64,000 nt of DNA from Lishizhenia tianjinensis (GCF_900116425.1 NZ_FPAS01000001.1:248001-312000); one strand, 5' to 3'; counted from the stretch's first letter, positions 42,396-50,854 are shown. Translations and numbers: made by a program. The notes: a model not told the origin generated them from the sequence alone.

Positions 42396-42579
42396 ATTAT
42401 ATCCTTTTTTAACCCTAAGGAAGGAGGGGAAAGTTTTGGTGAATGAGAACAAATGTCAATTTATTTATCCCCCATTATTCCGCGTATAATCATTGCTTGG
42501 AAACTAACTTTTTAAAATTGGTCACATCTCCAAACTTGCACCAACATATAAGGAATACTATTTGTATATTGCAGCAAGA

Positions 42580-43374
42580 ATGAAACTCCTATTAAGTATA
42601 ATCGCACTCACTTCACTTTTCTTTTTTGAGGAAGGGAAGTTAAGCTGGACCAAGGTTGCAGAACTTGAAGTTCAGCCTACCGCATGGAGTGTAGATCCTT
42701 TGGGAAATGTGGTGTATACACAAGGAGATGTCATTTATAAACTCGACACCAGTTTTAACGTTCAGTTTCAACAAAGCACCAAGGGCTTGGGTGAGATTAC
42801 AGAAGTAGATGCTTCTCACGCCCAAAAGACCATGGTTTTTTCGGAAGATCAACAACAGATCTTCTTTTTAGACAATACCCTTACACTGGCCGATGCGAGC
42901 ATAGATTTAAATCAAGAAAACATTGCTTACGCTACCCATGTGAGTTATTCCAACCAACCGACGCGTTATTGGGTATACGATTTAGACAACTTTAAATTAT
43001 GGTTGTTTGATGATTTGATGCCGAAACCAACGGTAATAGAAAATTTGAGTGGGGTGTTGAACGGACTCACTGTCGATGCTTTGTTTGAAGCAGAAAACAA
43101 ACTCTTTATATGGGATAAAGCCAAAGGTGTGTATCAATTTGATGTCTACGGTTCCTTGATCAAAACCTACAAAATAGAAAACGCAGACGCCTTAACCTAT
43201 TGGAATGGAAGTATCTTTTATTTCAAAGATGAAAAGCTCATGGAGTGGACCCAATTAGGGACGCAAAAGGAACTAGAATTTCCGTTGAAAAAAGTCAAAC
43301 AATTCGCCATCGAAGAGCAAGACTTTTACGTTCAAACGGATACGAAAATTATTAAATATTCTTTAAACAAATAG
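42580..43374 (+). CDS. Exported hypothetical protein, propeller-like
   Basis: 264 residues from ATG 42580 (MKLLLSIIALTSLFFF, a signal peptide); an upstream TTG at 42562 is unlikely. Repeated beta-rich units such as WSVDPLGNVVYTQGDVIYKLD, RYWVYDLDNFKLWLFDD and LFIWDKAKGVYQFDVYG suggest a beta-propeller. No catalytic motif is seen. Located between bioB (divergent) and a nucleoside kinase. Role unknown. Confidence 0.7.
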   Translation: MKLLLSIIALTSLFFFEEGKLSWTKVAELEVQPTAWSVDPLGNVVYTQGDVIYKLDTSFNVQFQQSTKGLGEITEVDASHAQKTMVFSEDQQQIFFLDNTLTLADASIDLNQENIAYATHVSYSNQPTRYWVYDLDNFKLWLFDDLMPKPTVIENLSGVLNGLTVDALFEAENKLFIWDKAKGVYQFDVYGSLIKTYKIENADALTYWNGSIFYFKDEKLMEWTQLGTQKELEFPLKKVKQFAIEEQDFYVQTDTKIIKYSLNK

Positions 43375-43436
43375 TAGATCGAATGGGGAGAAAGTTTAGA
43401 TTTGTAGCTCATTCGGACTAAAAAATATTCATAAAA

Positions 43437-44051
43437 ATGCATATAGCTGTAGCAGGAAACATAGGTTCTGGGAAAACTACCTTAACCAAGTTATTGGCCA
43501 AACATTACGGGTGGCAAACTCATTTTGAGGATGTGGAACAAAACCCATATTTGAATGATTTTTATGAGGACATGCAGCGTTGGTCGTTCAACCTTCAGAT
43601 CTATTACCTCAACAGTCGTTTTACGCAAATACAAGAGATTAAGCAAACCAACCATAATGTAATTCAAGATAGAACCATTTATGAAGATGCCTTCATTTTT
43701 GCACCTAACTTGCATTCTATGGGCTTAATGACAACCAGAGATTTTGAAAACTATTTCTCTTTGTTCAACTTGATAGAATCTTTCGTTTCTGCACCAGACT
43801 TGTTAATTTACTTGAGAGCTTCTGTTCCTACTTTGGTAAATCAAATACAACAACGTGGTAGAGATTATGAAGAATCTATTCGTTTGGATTACTTAAAGCG
43901 TTTGAATGAGCGTTACGAAGCATGGATTTCTACTTACGATAAAGGGAAATTATTGATTGTAGATGTAGACAACAACAACTTCCACGAAGTACAAGAAGAT
44001 TTGGGGAAAATTGTCAATCAAATCGACGCGGAGATCAACGGATTGTTCTAA
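43437..44051 (+). CDS. Deoxynucleoside kinase (dAdo/dGuo kinase-like)
   Basis: 204 residues: P-loop AVAGNIGSGKTTL, FEDVEQNPYLNDFY (substrate-pocket acid), NLQIYYLNSRFTQI, VIQDRTIYEDAFIF (Asp-Arg motif), RASVPTLVNQIQQRGRDYEESI (lid, Arg-rich) and the terminal DVDNNNF motif. It phosphorylates purine or pyrimidine deoxynucleosides for salvage. A rho-independent terminator follows at 44075-44106. Confidence 0.93.
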   Translation: MHIAVAGNIGSGKTTLTKLLAKHYGWQTHFEDVEQNPYLNDFYEDMQRWSFNLQIYYLNSRFTQIQEIKQTNHNVIQDRTIYEDAFIFAPNLHSMGLMTTRDFENYFSLFNLIESFVSAPDLLIYLRASVPTLVNQIQQRGRDYEESIRLDYLKRLNERYEAWISTYDKGKLLIVDVDNNNFHEVQEDLGKIVNQIDAEINGLF

Positions 44052-44074
44052 GCACGCGATAAAAAAATATAGCG

Positions 44075-44106
44075 AAAGCCTTGCCTGATTGGGTGAGGCT
44101 TTTTTA
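44075..44106 (+). terminator. Terminator after the deoxynucleoside kinase gene
   Basis: AAAGCCT (44075-44081) / AGGCTTT (44096-44102) with inner CC/GG pairing and a T run. Confidence 0.85.
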
Positions 44107-44130
44107 TTTTCACAAATGAAGTTTTAAGGT

Positions 44131-44733
44131 ATGGAAAAGAATAAGACGGTGGAAGGCTATTTGGCCAAAAGAACAGAAGAGCAGGTTGCACAACTCAATG
44201 TTTTGCGCAGTATTTTACAACGTACAGTATTAGAAGAGGGTGTAAAATGGGGTGCTCCTGTATACATGTTGAAAGGAAAAAACGTTGTCGGTATGGCTGC
44301 GTTTAAATCTTATGTCGGACTCTGGTTCCACAACGGCGTTTACCTCAAGGACGAAGCCCAAAAACTCATCAATGCCCAAGAAGATGTCACCAAAGCCTTG
44401 CGCCAATGGCGTTTTACGAGCTTGGAAGAAATCCAAGAGCACGAAGACCTTATCCATGCCTACATCCTCGAAGCCATAGAAAACCAAAAAGCAGGCAAGG
44501 AGCTCAAACCCAAGAAAACAGCTTTAGTAATTCCAGAACTTCTCCAAAAGGAGTTAAACACCAACGCCCAACTAAACACCCAATACAAAAGCCTTACGCC
44601 TTACAAACAAAAAGAATACGCCGAGTACATTTCCTCCGCCAAACGAGAAGCTACGCAGCAATCACGCCTAGAAAAAGTGATCCCCATGATTTTGGAAGGG
44701 AAGGGGTTGAATGATAGATACAGGACGAGTTAA
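44131..44733 (+). CDS. YdeI/OmpD-associated family protein (DUF1801 plus C-terminal helix)
   Basis: 200 residues: a DUF1801-type domain (YLAKRTEEQVAQLNVLRSIL, VKWGAPVYMLKGKNVVGMAAFKSYVGLWFHNG) and a C-terminal YdeI-like helical region with PELLQKELN and YKSLTPYKQKEYAEYISSAKREATQQSRLEKVIPMILEGKG. Cytosolic; YdeI is linked to antimicrobial peptide tolerance in other bacteria, which need not apply here. The centre uses C-ending codons (ctcaaggacgaagccc type), richer than its neighbours. Confidence 0.88.
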   Translation: MEKNKTVEGYLAKRTEEQVAQLNVLRSILQRTVLEEGVKWGAPVYMLKGKNVVGMAAFKSYVGLWFHNGVYLKDEAQKLINAQEDVTKALRQWRFTSLEEIQEHEDLIHAYILEAIENQKAGKELKPKKTALVIPELLQKELNTNAQLNTQYKSLTPYKQKEYAEYISSAKREATQQSRLEKVIPMILEGKGLNDRYRTS

Positions 44734-44946
44734 GAATGCAGAATTATGAATTAAGAGTTAAGAGGGGAGTGATAAGGCAAAAGCAGTATTGAGTGTGAGA
44801 AAAATCAGTATTGAGTGTGAGTAATGAGCAAGACGAAAGGGGGTGGTCAGATAGATCAATTTTCAAATCTTTCAAATTTAAATCCTTGAATTATTGAATC
44901 CTTGAATTCCCCTGGCAATGTACAAGAAATGAACAATACCCAAGCC
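44734..44946. repeat. Repeat-filled spacer, copy 1 of the bracket repeats
   Basis: From 44776 it holds GGCAAAAGCAGTATTGAGTG, a GAGCAAGACGAAAGG block and GTGGTCAGATAGATCAAT followed by TTTCAAATCTTTCAAAT units, up to about 44880. The same series recurs at 46627-46710. A 31-nt piece AAGAAATGAACAATACCC... (44924-44954) recurs at 47160-47190 with one mismatch; this overlaps the hydrolase 3' end. Confidence 0.8.
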
Positions 44947-45819
44947 TTACAATGCATCCAAACTAGAAGCCAATATCTCCTCCTGTATCACTCTATTCTG
45001 CTCGGAATTCTGAACATGTTTAGAATTTTCTAAAAGCACAGCCTTTCTAAGAGATGGAAAAATCTTCTCTGCGCGTTTAAGCATCTTTTTGCCAGGAAAC
45101 ATGATGTCTTGATCTGCGGCAAAAAGGGTAATGGGCGTGGTGATTTGTTGAGCATTTTTCTTTTTAATAACGGGAACAGGGGTGAAGTCCATGTTAAAAT
45201 GCAGGAAAATTTGCGACAAAAATTCAATTGCAAAGGTGTCTCTGTGGGTAAATACTTCTCCTAAAAAGTTTTCGACGTAGGCTTTGTCTTGGGTTTTCAT
45301 GTATTTCTTCATGGGCCTAAAAACTTTGAACAGCGACTTGAAAGGATTGCCGTTGACGATGTAAGCTGGAGCAGAGAGAAAGACTTCTTTGATTTTACTT
45401 TCATCGTGTTCTAGGGTTTTGAGTATGACCAAACCACCAAAAGAGAAACCAGCCAAACTCACCTCCGTAAGTTGTAAACTATCTATGATTTCATTCATCC
45501 ATATACCGTAAGAAGCATCCTTCATACTCAAACGTGTTTCTGCACTCTTGTTGGGTTGCGCCAATACATCTACGGCGTAAACATTGAAATGGTCGAGCAA
45601 CAAAGCATAGGTTTCCAAAGCTATGGGCGCACATCCATTTGATCCATGTACCAAAATTAATGGTGCCTTTGAAGGGTCTCCAGCTTGTAAAATATGTGTG
45701 CTACCGTATTGTGTTTCAATATTTATACTCGTCGTGGGTACATTCAGTTCTTCTAGTTTTTGATCGTAAAGCTCAAGTATGGCTTCTTTTCCTGCGGGAG
45801 TTTTGTAGAGGGATTGCAT
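44947..45819 (-). CDS. Alpha/beta hydrolase, missing its signal peptide by an in-frame stop
   Basis: 290 residues from ATG 45819: LILVHGSNGCAP (oxyanion), the Ser nucleophile in LAGFSFGGLVIL, ITLFAADQDIMFPG (likely acid), and ENSKHVQNSEQ (likely His). Directly upstream and in the same frame, 45903-45838 encode MKTTSALISLALLFITSLIQAQ, a textbook signal peptide, followed by TAA at 45837-45835. Before that mutation the protein was probably exported; now translation may restart at 45819, giving a cytosolic form, or the gene is silent. Divergent from a TetR regulator with a shared operator-like region. Confidence 0.82.
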   Translation of the reverse strand: MQSLYKTPAGKEAILELYDQKLEELNVPTTSINIETQYGSTHILQAGDPSKAPLILVHGSNGCAPIALETYALLLDHFNVYAVDVLAQPNKSAETRLSMKDASYGIWMNEIIDSLQLTEVSLAGFSFGGLVILKTLEHDESKIKEVFLSAPAYIVNGNPFKSLFKVFRPMKKYMKTQDKAYVENFLGEVFTHRDTFAIEFLSQIFLHFNMDFTPVPVIKKKNAQQITTPITLFAADQDIMFPGKKMLKRAEKIFPSLRKAVLLENSKHVQNSEQNRVIQEEILASSLDAL

Positions 45820-45903
45820 GGGTGTTTCTGTTTTTTATTGTGCTTGAATGAGACTTGTTATAAATAGAAGTGCCAAACTTATTAGTGCTGATGTTGTCTT
45901 CAT
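45820..45903 (-). pseudogene. Signal-peptide part of the hydrolase gene, cut off by TAA
   Basis: Minus strand: ATG at 45903, 22 codons of signal peptide ending IQAQ, then TAA (45835-45837) and in-frame KTETP into the MQSLYKTP start of the hydrolase. One base change (for example CAA, GAA or AAA to TAA) would explain it. A sequencing or assembly error is the main alternative. Confidence 0.75.
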
Positions 45904-45922
45904 TTCAACTTATTATTTCTAT

Positions 45923-45969
45923 TTTTAGGACAAATTTACTAAAACTTTATTTTAGGACAAGTTTACTAA
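45923..45969. promoter_or_regulatory. Tandem operator-like repeats between hydrolase and TetR genes
   Basis: TTTTAGGACAAATTTACTAA (45923-45942) and TTTTAGGACAAGTTTACTAA (45950-45969) differ at one base and are offset by 27 bp; the second touches the A of the TetR ATG. The first is an imperfect palindrome (TTTTAG...CTAAAA). Location and symmetry fit an operator for the adjacent TetR regulator, controlling both divergent genes. Confidence 0.7.
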
Positions 45970-46598
45970 TGAAAAAATCGAAAACAAAAATCAAAATATT
46001 GGCAGCGGCTAGAAAGTTATTCAATGAGCAAGGCTTTAGTCAGGTAACCATTCGAATGATAGCCATGGAACTGAATATGAGTGCTGGAAATTTGAATTAC
46101 CATTACAAAACCCGCGAAGAAATATTGGAGGCTTTGTATTTTGAAATGGTAGAAATGTTTGACACTAGGGTTAAGGATTTGGGAAATACACCCATCACTT
46201 TTGCTACTATACAAGCCGACATGCTCAGTAGTTTAAGACAGATGCTAGACTATCGTTTCATTTGGACAGATTTGTACAACCTGCTTCGCATCAACGAAAA
46301 GATGAAACACCATTTTGAACAAGTCTACCAAGACCGCTACAAAGGCTATGAATTTTTGTTCGACTACCTCCAACAAAAAGAATGGATGGCACCTTTCGAC
46401 TCTAAAAAAGAAAAACACCTCCTCATAGAACGCATGATAGCCCTAAGTAATACGAGTCTCTACAACTCTTTTATCTACGACAATGAAATTGACGAGCAAG
46501 AACTTTTAGAACTCTGTCACCAACTCATGTACATGTTCCATCCTTACCTAACACCGCTTGGTAAATCAGAATTTAATAAGGAAAAAAGACAGTATTGA
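45969..46598 (+). CDS. TetR/AcrR family transcriptional regulator
   Basis: 209 residues from ATG 45969 (MKKSKTKIKILAAARKLF); an earlier ATG at 45870 would cross the operator and the hydrolase promoter. HTH: IKILAAARKLFNEQGFSQVTIRMIAMELNMSAGNLNYHYKTREEILEAL. The C-terminal ligand domain is helical and not assignable. Divergent from the alpha/beta hydrolase; the tandem repeats overlapping its start point to autoregulation. The final residues (RQY) come from the downstream dispersed repeat. Confidence 0.87.
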   Translation: MKKSKTKIKILAAARKLFNEQGFSQVTIRMIAMELNMSAGNLNYHYKTREEILEALYFEMVEMFDTRVKDLGNTPITFATIQADMLSSLRQMLDYRFIWTDLYNLLRINEKMKHHFEQVYQDRYKGYEFLFDYLQQKEWMAPFDSKKEKHLLIERMIALSNTSLYNSFIYDNEIDEQELLELCHQLMYMFHPYLTPLGKSEFNKEKRQY

Positions 46599-47255
46599 GT
46601 TAAGAGTATTTAGCAAGACGGAAAGAGGCAAAAGCAGTATTGAGTTTGGAGTATTGAGCAAGACGAAAGGGCGTGGTCAGATAGATCAATTTTCAAATCT
46701 TTCAAATCTTTCAAATCTTCAAATCTTCAAATCTTTCAAATCTTCAAATCTTTCAAATTTGAATAATTGAATTGAAGACGGCCTTCGAGACTTCTCGTTC
46801 CCCAAATACAGTATTGAGTGTGAGTAATGAGCAAGACGATAGGGGTGTAGTGAACCAAGTCAGTCTTCAAATCTTTCAAATTCTCAAATCCCTCGAATTT
46901 GAATCCTTGAATTTTCCTTTTTTGAATTTTAATTTTTAAACTTTGAATTGAAGTCGGCCTTGAAAATACTTCTTATTAAAACAAGAAAAAACGCCGGGAA
47001 ATGAACCCAGTGTTTGAGCTCAGCTTTCGGATTTTTCTCGGAAAAATCAGTTAAAAGCGTTTGCGAGTTGGGGTGAATGACCAGAGTGTTTCGTAGCTTT
47101 TAAAAGAATTGTTTTCCAGCCTAGATTTTTCTTTGGTTCGTTTCTTTTCATCGATGGAAAAGAAATGAACAATACCCAAGCTTTACAATGAACATTACTT
47201 GATGGTCAGATCTCAAGCTTTACAATGAATGAGAACTAGAATCTCCACTTGCACC
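46599..47255. repeat. Long spacer of dispersed repeats, copy 2 of the bracket repeats
   Basis: No gene is supported. Holds a near-identical copy (46627-46710) of the 44776-44880 block, a tandem TTTCAAATC run (46688-46760), a third, diverged copy (46803-46890: CAGTATTGAGTGTGAGTAAT... then CAAATCTTTCAAATTC), an unrelated stretch 46975-47130, a hairpin (47136-47170), AAGAAATGAACAATACCC... (47160-47190) and a partial repeat of its end, CAAGCTTTACAATGAA, at 47214-47229. The whole resembles accumulated mobile or expanding intergenic repeats. Confidence 0.8.
47136..47170. repeat. Perfect-looking hairpin element (REP-like)
   Basis: GTTCGTTTCTTTTC (47136-47149) and GAAAAGAAATGAAC (47157-47170) form a 14-bp stem with one mismatch and a 7-nt ATCGATG loop. 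No T tract, and too far from a gene end to be a terminator. The downstream arm continues into the shared AATACCCAAG repeat. Confidence 0.6.
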
Positions 47256-48140
47256 TCACTCTGCAAACTCCCTCCCTGGAACCGCTACCAAATCATCTTC
47301 CCCTTCTATCATAGGAAACTTCTTCTGCATCCAATCTTCTTTGGCTTTTTCTATGACGTATTTGTTGGACGACACAAAATTCCAGAAAATAAAGCGTTCT
47401 TCTTCGAAAGGAATTCCTCCAAAAATGAAGATGTGGGCATTGGGGGATAGGGTAATGCTGCACAACTCGTCTGCGGTGTTGACCAAGAGTTGTTTTTCTT
47501 CGTAAATGTTGCCCTCGGCGCTTATGCTTCCGTCCAAAATGTATATGCCGACTTCTCCATACAATTCTTTGCCTATACACACTTCAGCTTCTTCTTTCGT
47601 TGTGATTTCTAACAAAAACAATTCGCTGTGTACAGGTACAGGTGAAGTCTTGCCAAAGGCTTTTCCGGCAACGAGTTTATAGTTGACCTTGTTATCTTGC
47701 CAAAGGGGCAAATCTTGTGCTTCGGTATGGGAGAAGAAAGGTTCGTCATTTTCTACTGACTTGGGCTGTGCTACCCATATTTGTAATCCGTGGACTACTT
47801 TTTCTGTCCCGCGTAAATAATTGGGCGTACGCTCAGAGTGTACCACACCTTTCCCGGCCGACATCCAATTGACCGCCCCGGGTTTTATCTCTATGTCAGA
47901 CCCTATGCTATCTCTGTGTTGCATGCTGCCCTCCAACAAATAGGTGAGGGTAGAGAGCCCAATGTGCGGGTGCGGACCTATGTCCATGTTCTCCGCTGGT
48001 CCCATGTGCGCCGGCCCCATGTGATCAATAAAAATAAAAGGCCCCACCATTCTCTTTTTACGAAAAGGCAATAATCTACCTACCATAAAATTACCAATGT
48101 TGGCTGCTCTTTCTTCGATGATGAGGGTTGTGTTGGACAT
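47256..48140 (-). CDS. Pirin family protein (bicupin)
   Basis: 294 residues: GRLLPFRKKRMVGPFIFIDHMGPA, DIGPHPHIGLSTLTYLLEGSMQHRDS with the metal-binding His residues, IKPGAVNWMSAGKGVVHSE and the second cupin with IYILDGSISAEGNIYEEKQLLV. Pirins are iron-binding quercetinase-like or redox-regulatory proteins; the substrate is unknown. No signal peptide. It is flanked upstream by the AT-rich spacer before the DUF262 region. Confidence 0.9.
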   Translation of the reverse strand: MSNTTLIIEERAANIGNFMVGRLLPFRKKRMVGPFIFIDHMGPAHMGPAENMDIGPHPHIGLSTLTYLLEGSMQHRDSIGSDIEIKPGAVNWMSAGKGVVHSERTPNYLRGTEKVVHGLQIWVAQPKSVENDEPFFSHTEAQDLPLWQDNKVNYKLVAGKAFGKTSPVPVHSELFLLEITTKEEAEVCIGKELYGEVGIYILDGSISAEGNIYEEKQLLVNTADELCSITLSPNAHIFIFGGIPFEEERFIFWNFVSSNKYVIEKAKEDWMQKKFPMIEGEDDLVAVPGREFAE

Positions 48141-48431
48141 GCGTTTTGAGATTTTTGTTTGTTGGGGAAATATAGGGATTAATGAGCAACTTATTCTTTT
48201 ATGTTTTTAGAGATGTTTAGGAAGGAGTGATAAGTGACAAGAGGAGACAGTTTTGAGTGTGAGTGAGGAGCAAGAAAGAAAATATCGTATTTTTAAGAAT
48301 ACACAAGAATCAAAAAAGGTGTAAATTGTTTAGTGATGAGGGGATGTATGTGTATTTCAACTGATTCGTTATTGTGATTTAAATATAAAAAAAAGGGTGT
48401 TCCCATTAGAAACTCCCTTTTTAATTACAAA
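48141..48431. other. AT-rich spacer between pirin and the DUF262 locus
   Basis: Contains a GAGTGTGAGTGAGGAGCAAGAAAG variant of the AGTATTGAGTGTGAGTAAT repeat (about 48247-48275) and a terminator for the minus-strand gene at 48388-48424. No gene is seen. Confidence 0.55.
48388..48424 (-). terminator. Terminator downstream of the 48432 gene
   Basis: On the minus strand AAAAAGGGAGTTTC ... GAACACCCTTTTTTTT: an imperfect GGGAGTTTC/GAACACCC stem with a long T run. Confidence 0.75.
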
Positions 48432-48692
48432 TTAATTACTGTAGTACTCTTTTAATTCACTTAATGGAAATATTAAGATTTCATCGAATCCTCCGAAGTC
48501 AGGTGTTGTTGAATAAACTTCAGAACATATTTGTGCTAATTTTTGACCCTCAGGCCCGTTAATATGTGTTTTATTCTCTGAAGAAGGATTAAATTTTTTC
48601 TTATATGTCCATACAGACATAAAATCTGTTCCGTTTACTTTATAATGTCCATTTGAAATGTATTCAGGACTGCTTTTGTCAAAATCTGTCAT
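48432..48692 (-). CDS. Small hypothetical protein next to the DUF262 nuclease
   Basis: 86 residues, acidic and polar, with TDFMSVWTYKKKFNP, THINGPEGQKLAQICSEVYS and PDFGGFDEILIFPLSELKEYYSN. No family is recognised. It lies 98 bp downstream of the DUF262 gene on the same strand, with a terminator after it, so it is a candidate accessory gene in the same transcript. Confidence 0.55.
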   Translation of the reverse strand: MTDFDKSSPEYISNGHYKVNGTDFMSVWTYKKKFNPSSENKTHINGPEGQKLAQICSEVYSTTPDFGGFDEILIFPLSELKEYYSN

Positions 48693-48790
48693 TGTGATTT
48701 ATTGTAAAATTTGGATTTACTTAAAATGATTTAAATGGAAGCATTAGGTTTTGCGGTTATTATTTCTAATTGGTTTTTTTAGTAATTGTA

Positions 48791-50854
48791 TTAATTATTT
48801 AAAATGTTATCTCTTTTTTGATCGAAAGCATTAAGTATAATATCACCTCTTAGTTCTTTTAAATCGAGGATATTGTTAAGATTAGAGTATTTTCGGAAAT
48901 CCAATAAATTTATAGATTCATACTTTTCGATTTGGTCAATTAACCATTGATTAGTAATCTCAATTAGTTTTTTATTGCCTTTGCCGATATTTTCATCTTT
49001 TGGCAATAAGCCTAAATTAAAAATATTGTGCACAAGAATATCTTTGTCAATTAGAGTTGAACTTTTAAATATTGACTGAGGTATAATGTGATCTACTTCT
49101 ATATCGTAATTTGTATCAGGTCCTTGGATTTTAGAAATAGCATAGAAGTGATATAATATTGGTTGCATTAGACCTTGATTGATTTTATTACCATCAATGG
49201 AATTTGAATTTAAAATTTCATCGATTAAAAGTCTCCATTTCTCCTTCGATACAGGAGGTAATATATCTGGTTTATAAGTGAGTTCAGATATGTTCTTTGA
49301 AATTTTAGAATCACTCGAACCTCTCCATCCTTTGGTTACATATTCGTATATGGATTGATCTAGTATAGAGAACGCATTCTTTTGTAGTTGCTTAACTCTA
49401 TTATCATAACCAATTGGTTTCCCTTTTCTAACCCAATCTTCATAGGTGATCAAAACGAAATTAATAGCAATAGCATCACTTAAAGTATTTATTATTGAGA
49501 ATTTCCATGATTTTAGGTACTTAAAATAATCAGAGCTTAATAATAATTTAGATACGGTATTTAAATCACTTATAAACTGCTCAAATTCAGATTCCCATTG
49601 AATCTTCTTATTTCTGCCTAGTTTATCAATGTCATCCTTGTTTACTCCCTTTTGGTACTTACCTGCTAAAATTTTAAAACCTAGAGTTATTCTTTTTGAA
49701 AAATCAGTTTTAGAATTTGGACTGAAATTTTTAAACAGGAAATCCGTAGAATCCATTCTAGATATTAAAGTTGCAGGTAGATCCCATTTTACAATGTCGG
49801 AATTAACAACATTTATAGTATTATAAAGATTTTTGACACTTTCGATTTGTGGAGGTGTAGGGTTTGTAATTTTAACATTCCAACTAGGTTTAGCTGAAAG
49901 TATTTCAACAGCTGAAAGTTTGGTTCCCTCTGAGTTGATAATGTTAAATATTTTTTGAGAATCTACAGATTTTAGGTTTTTCACTTCTATAAGTCCTATC
50001 TTCGAATTTAAATAGATGTTTGTTATTTTATCCAAAATGTCAATTCTTTCTAAAATGTGTTCCCAACTTTGTTCTATTTGCTTGTTGATATTTTTTTTTG
50101 TTTTTTCATCATAAGAGAACCTATATTCCATAAAATCCTCAAAGCTTGCTAAGGATTTGTAATCAAGTGAATCATTAGAACAATAAGACTTATATTCGTT
50201 AATGAAGGACTTTAGTTTTTGTGAATTCAACACCTTTTTACCATTGTCGATAATCTGATATGGTAGTTTTTCAATGTGTTTTGTGAAATCAAATGGTCGA
50301 GTAAAACCACTGTGCTTTATTGCCTTAGTATGTGTTAATTTAATAATATGTAAAAGAAGGTCCAGTCCTGTTTTTGAAGAATCATAATTTTCTATTTCTG
50401 GCTCTTTAAATAGGCTAAGTTTTTCTTTGTCATCCTCTGATTGAGGTTCTTCATTAAGTCCATCGTCTTCTTCAAGTTCGTCCTCTTCTAAATATTCATT
50501 AATAGACTTCCAGAATTTATCATCAATATCAAGTAATTGATCATTTGCTTTAATACCAATAAACTTTTTAGCCCATACATATATGTTCTCAGGATCTTGG
50601 AAAAACTTAGTTAGTGCATTTCTTCTTTGTCTACCATCTAATAACCATCTTGTTTTCATGCCAGAGTGATCTTCGACATTAAGAATACTGACTCCGAGAG
50701 GGTACTCTTTAAAAAGACTTATGCATAATTGAAAATTCTTTTTGTCATCCCATGTTTGTTTCCTTTGAAATCGTGGTAATTTAATGTTAGTGTCTTCTAT
50801 AAAGCTTTTTAAAGATTCAGGTCTTATTTCATACATATTTCTTATTATTTTCAA
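48791..50854 (-). CDS. DUF262/DUF1524 (GmrSD-like) putative restriction or defence nuclease
   Basis: 687 residues, AT-rich. The N-terminal DUF262 domain shows LPRFQRKQTWDDKKNFQLCISLFKEYPLG (about 24-52) and WLLDGRQRRNAL, the variant of the DGQQR nucleotide-binding motif. A long helical middle follows. The C-terminal HNH/DUF1524 shows EVDHIIPQSIF (Asp588-His589 onward) and FNLGLLPKDENIGKGNK. In characterised GmrSD type IV enzymes the two domains cut modified or glucosylated DNA; target and partners here are unknown. It is one polypeptide, not split. It may instead be a phage-sensing gene. Confidence 0.83.
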   Translation of the reverse strand: MKIIRNMYEIRPESLKSFIEDTNIKLPRFQRKQTWDDKKNFQLCISLFKEYPLGVSILNVEDHSGMKTRWLLDGRQRRNALTKFFQDPENIYVWAKKFIGIKANDQLLDIDDKFWKSINEYLEEDELEEDDGLNEEPQSEDDKEKLSLFKEPEIENYDSSKTGLDLLLHIIKLTHTKAIKHSGFTRPFDFTKHIEKLPYQIIDNGKKVLNSQKLKSFINEYKSYCSNDSLDYKSLASFEDFMEYRFSYDEKTKKNINKQIEQSWEHILERIDILDKITNIYLNSKIGLIEVKNLKSVDSQKIFNIINSEGTKLSAVEILSAKPSWNVKITNPTPPQIESVKNLYNTINVVNSDIVKWDLPATLISRMDSTDFLFKNFSPNSKTDFSKRITLGFKILAGKYQKGVNKDDIDKLGRNKKIQWESEFEQFISDLNTVSKLLLSSDYFKYLKSWKFSIINTLSDAIAINFVLITYEDWVRKGKPIGYDNRVKQLQKNAFSILDQSIYEYVTKGWRGSSDSKISKNISELTYKPDILPPVSKEKWRLLIDEILNSNSIDGNKINQGLMQPILYHFYAISKIQGPDTNYDIEVDHIIPQSIFKSSTLIDKDILVHNIFNLGLLPKDENIGKGNKKLIEITNQWLIDQIEKYESINLLDFRKYSNLNNILDLKELRGDIILNAFDQKRDNILNN

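Noticed and set aside
44406-44714. 102-codon frame inside the YdeI-like gene
   Set aside because: Alternative frame of a clear gene; basic low-complexity sequence produced by its C-rich codons.
45870-45968. Extending the TetR gene upstream to the ATG at 45870
   Set aside because: Would run across the tandem operator repeats and the hydrolase signal-peptide region; the family-like start is ATG 45969.
46680-46770. Possible CRISPR-like repeat array
   Set aside because: Units of 9-10 nt are contiguous and degenerate with no spacers, and no cas genes are present.
44734-48431. A complete insertion sequence or transposase in the repeat region
   Set aside because: No transposase frame, no terminal inverted repeats with target-site duplication were seen.
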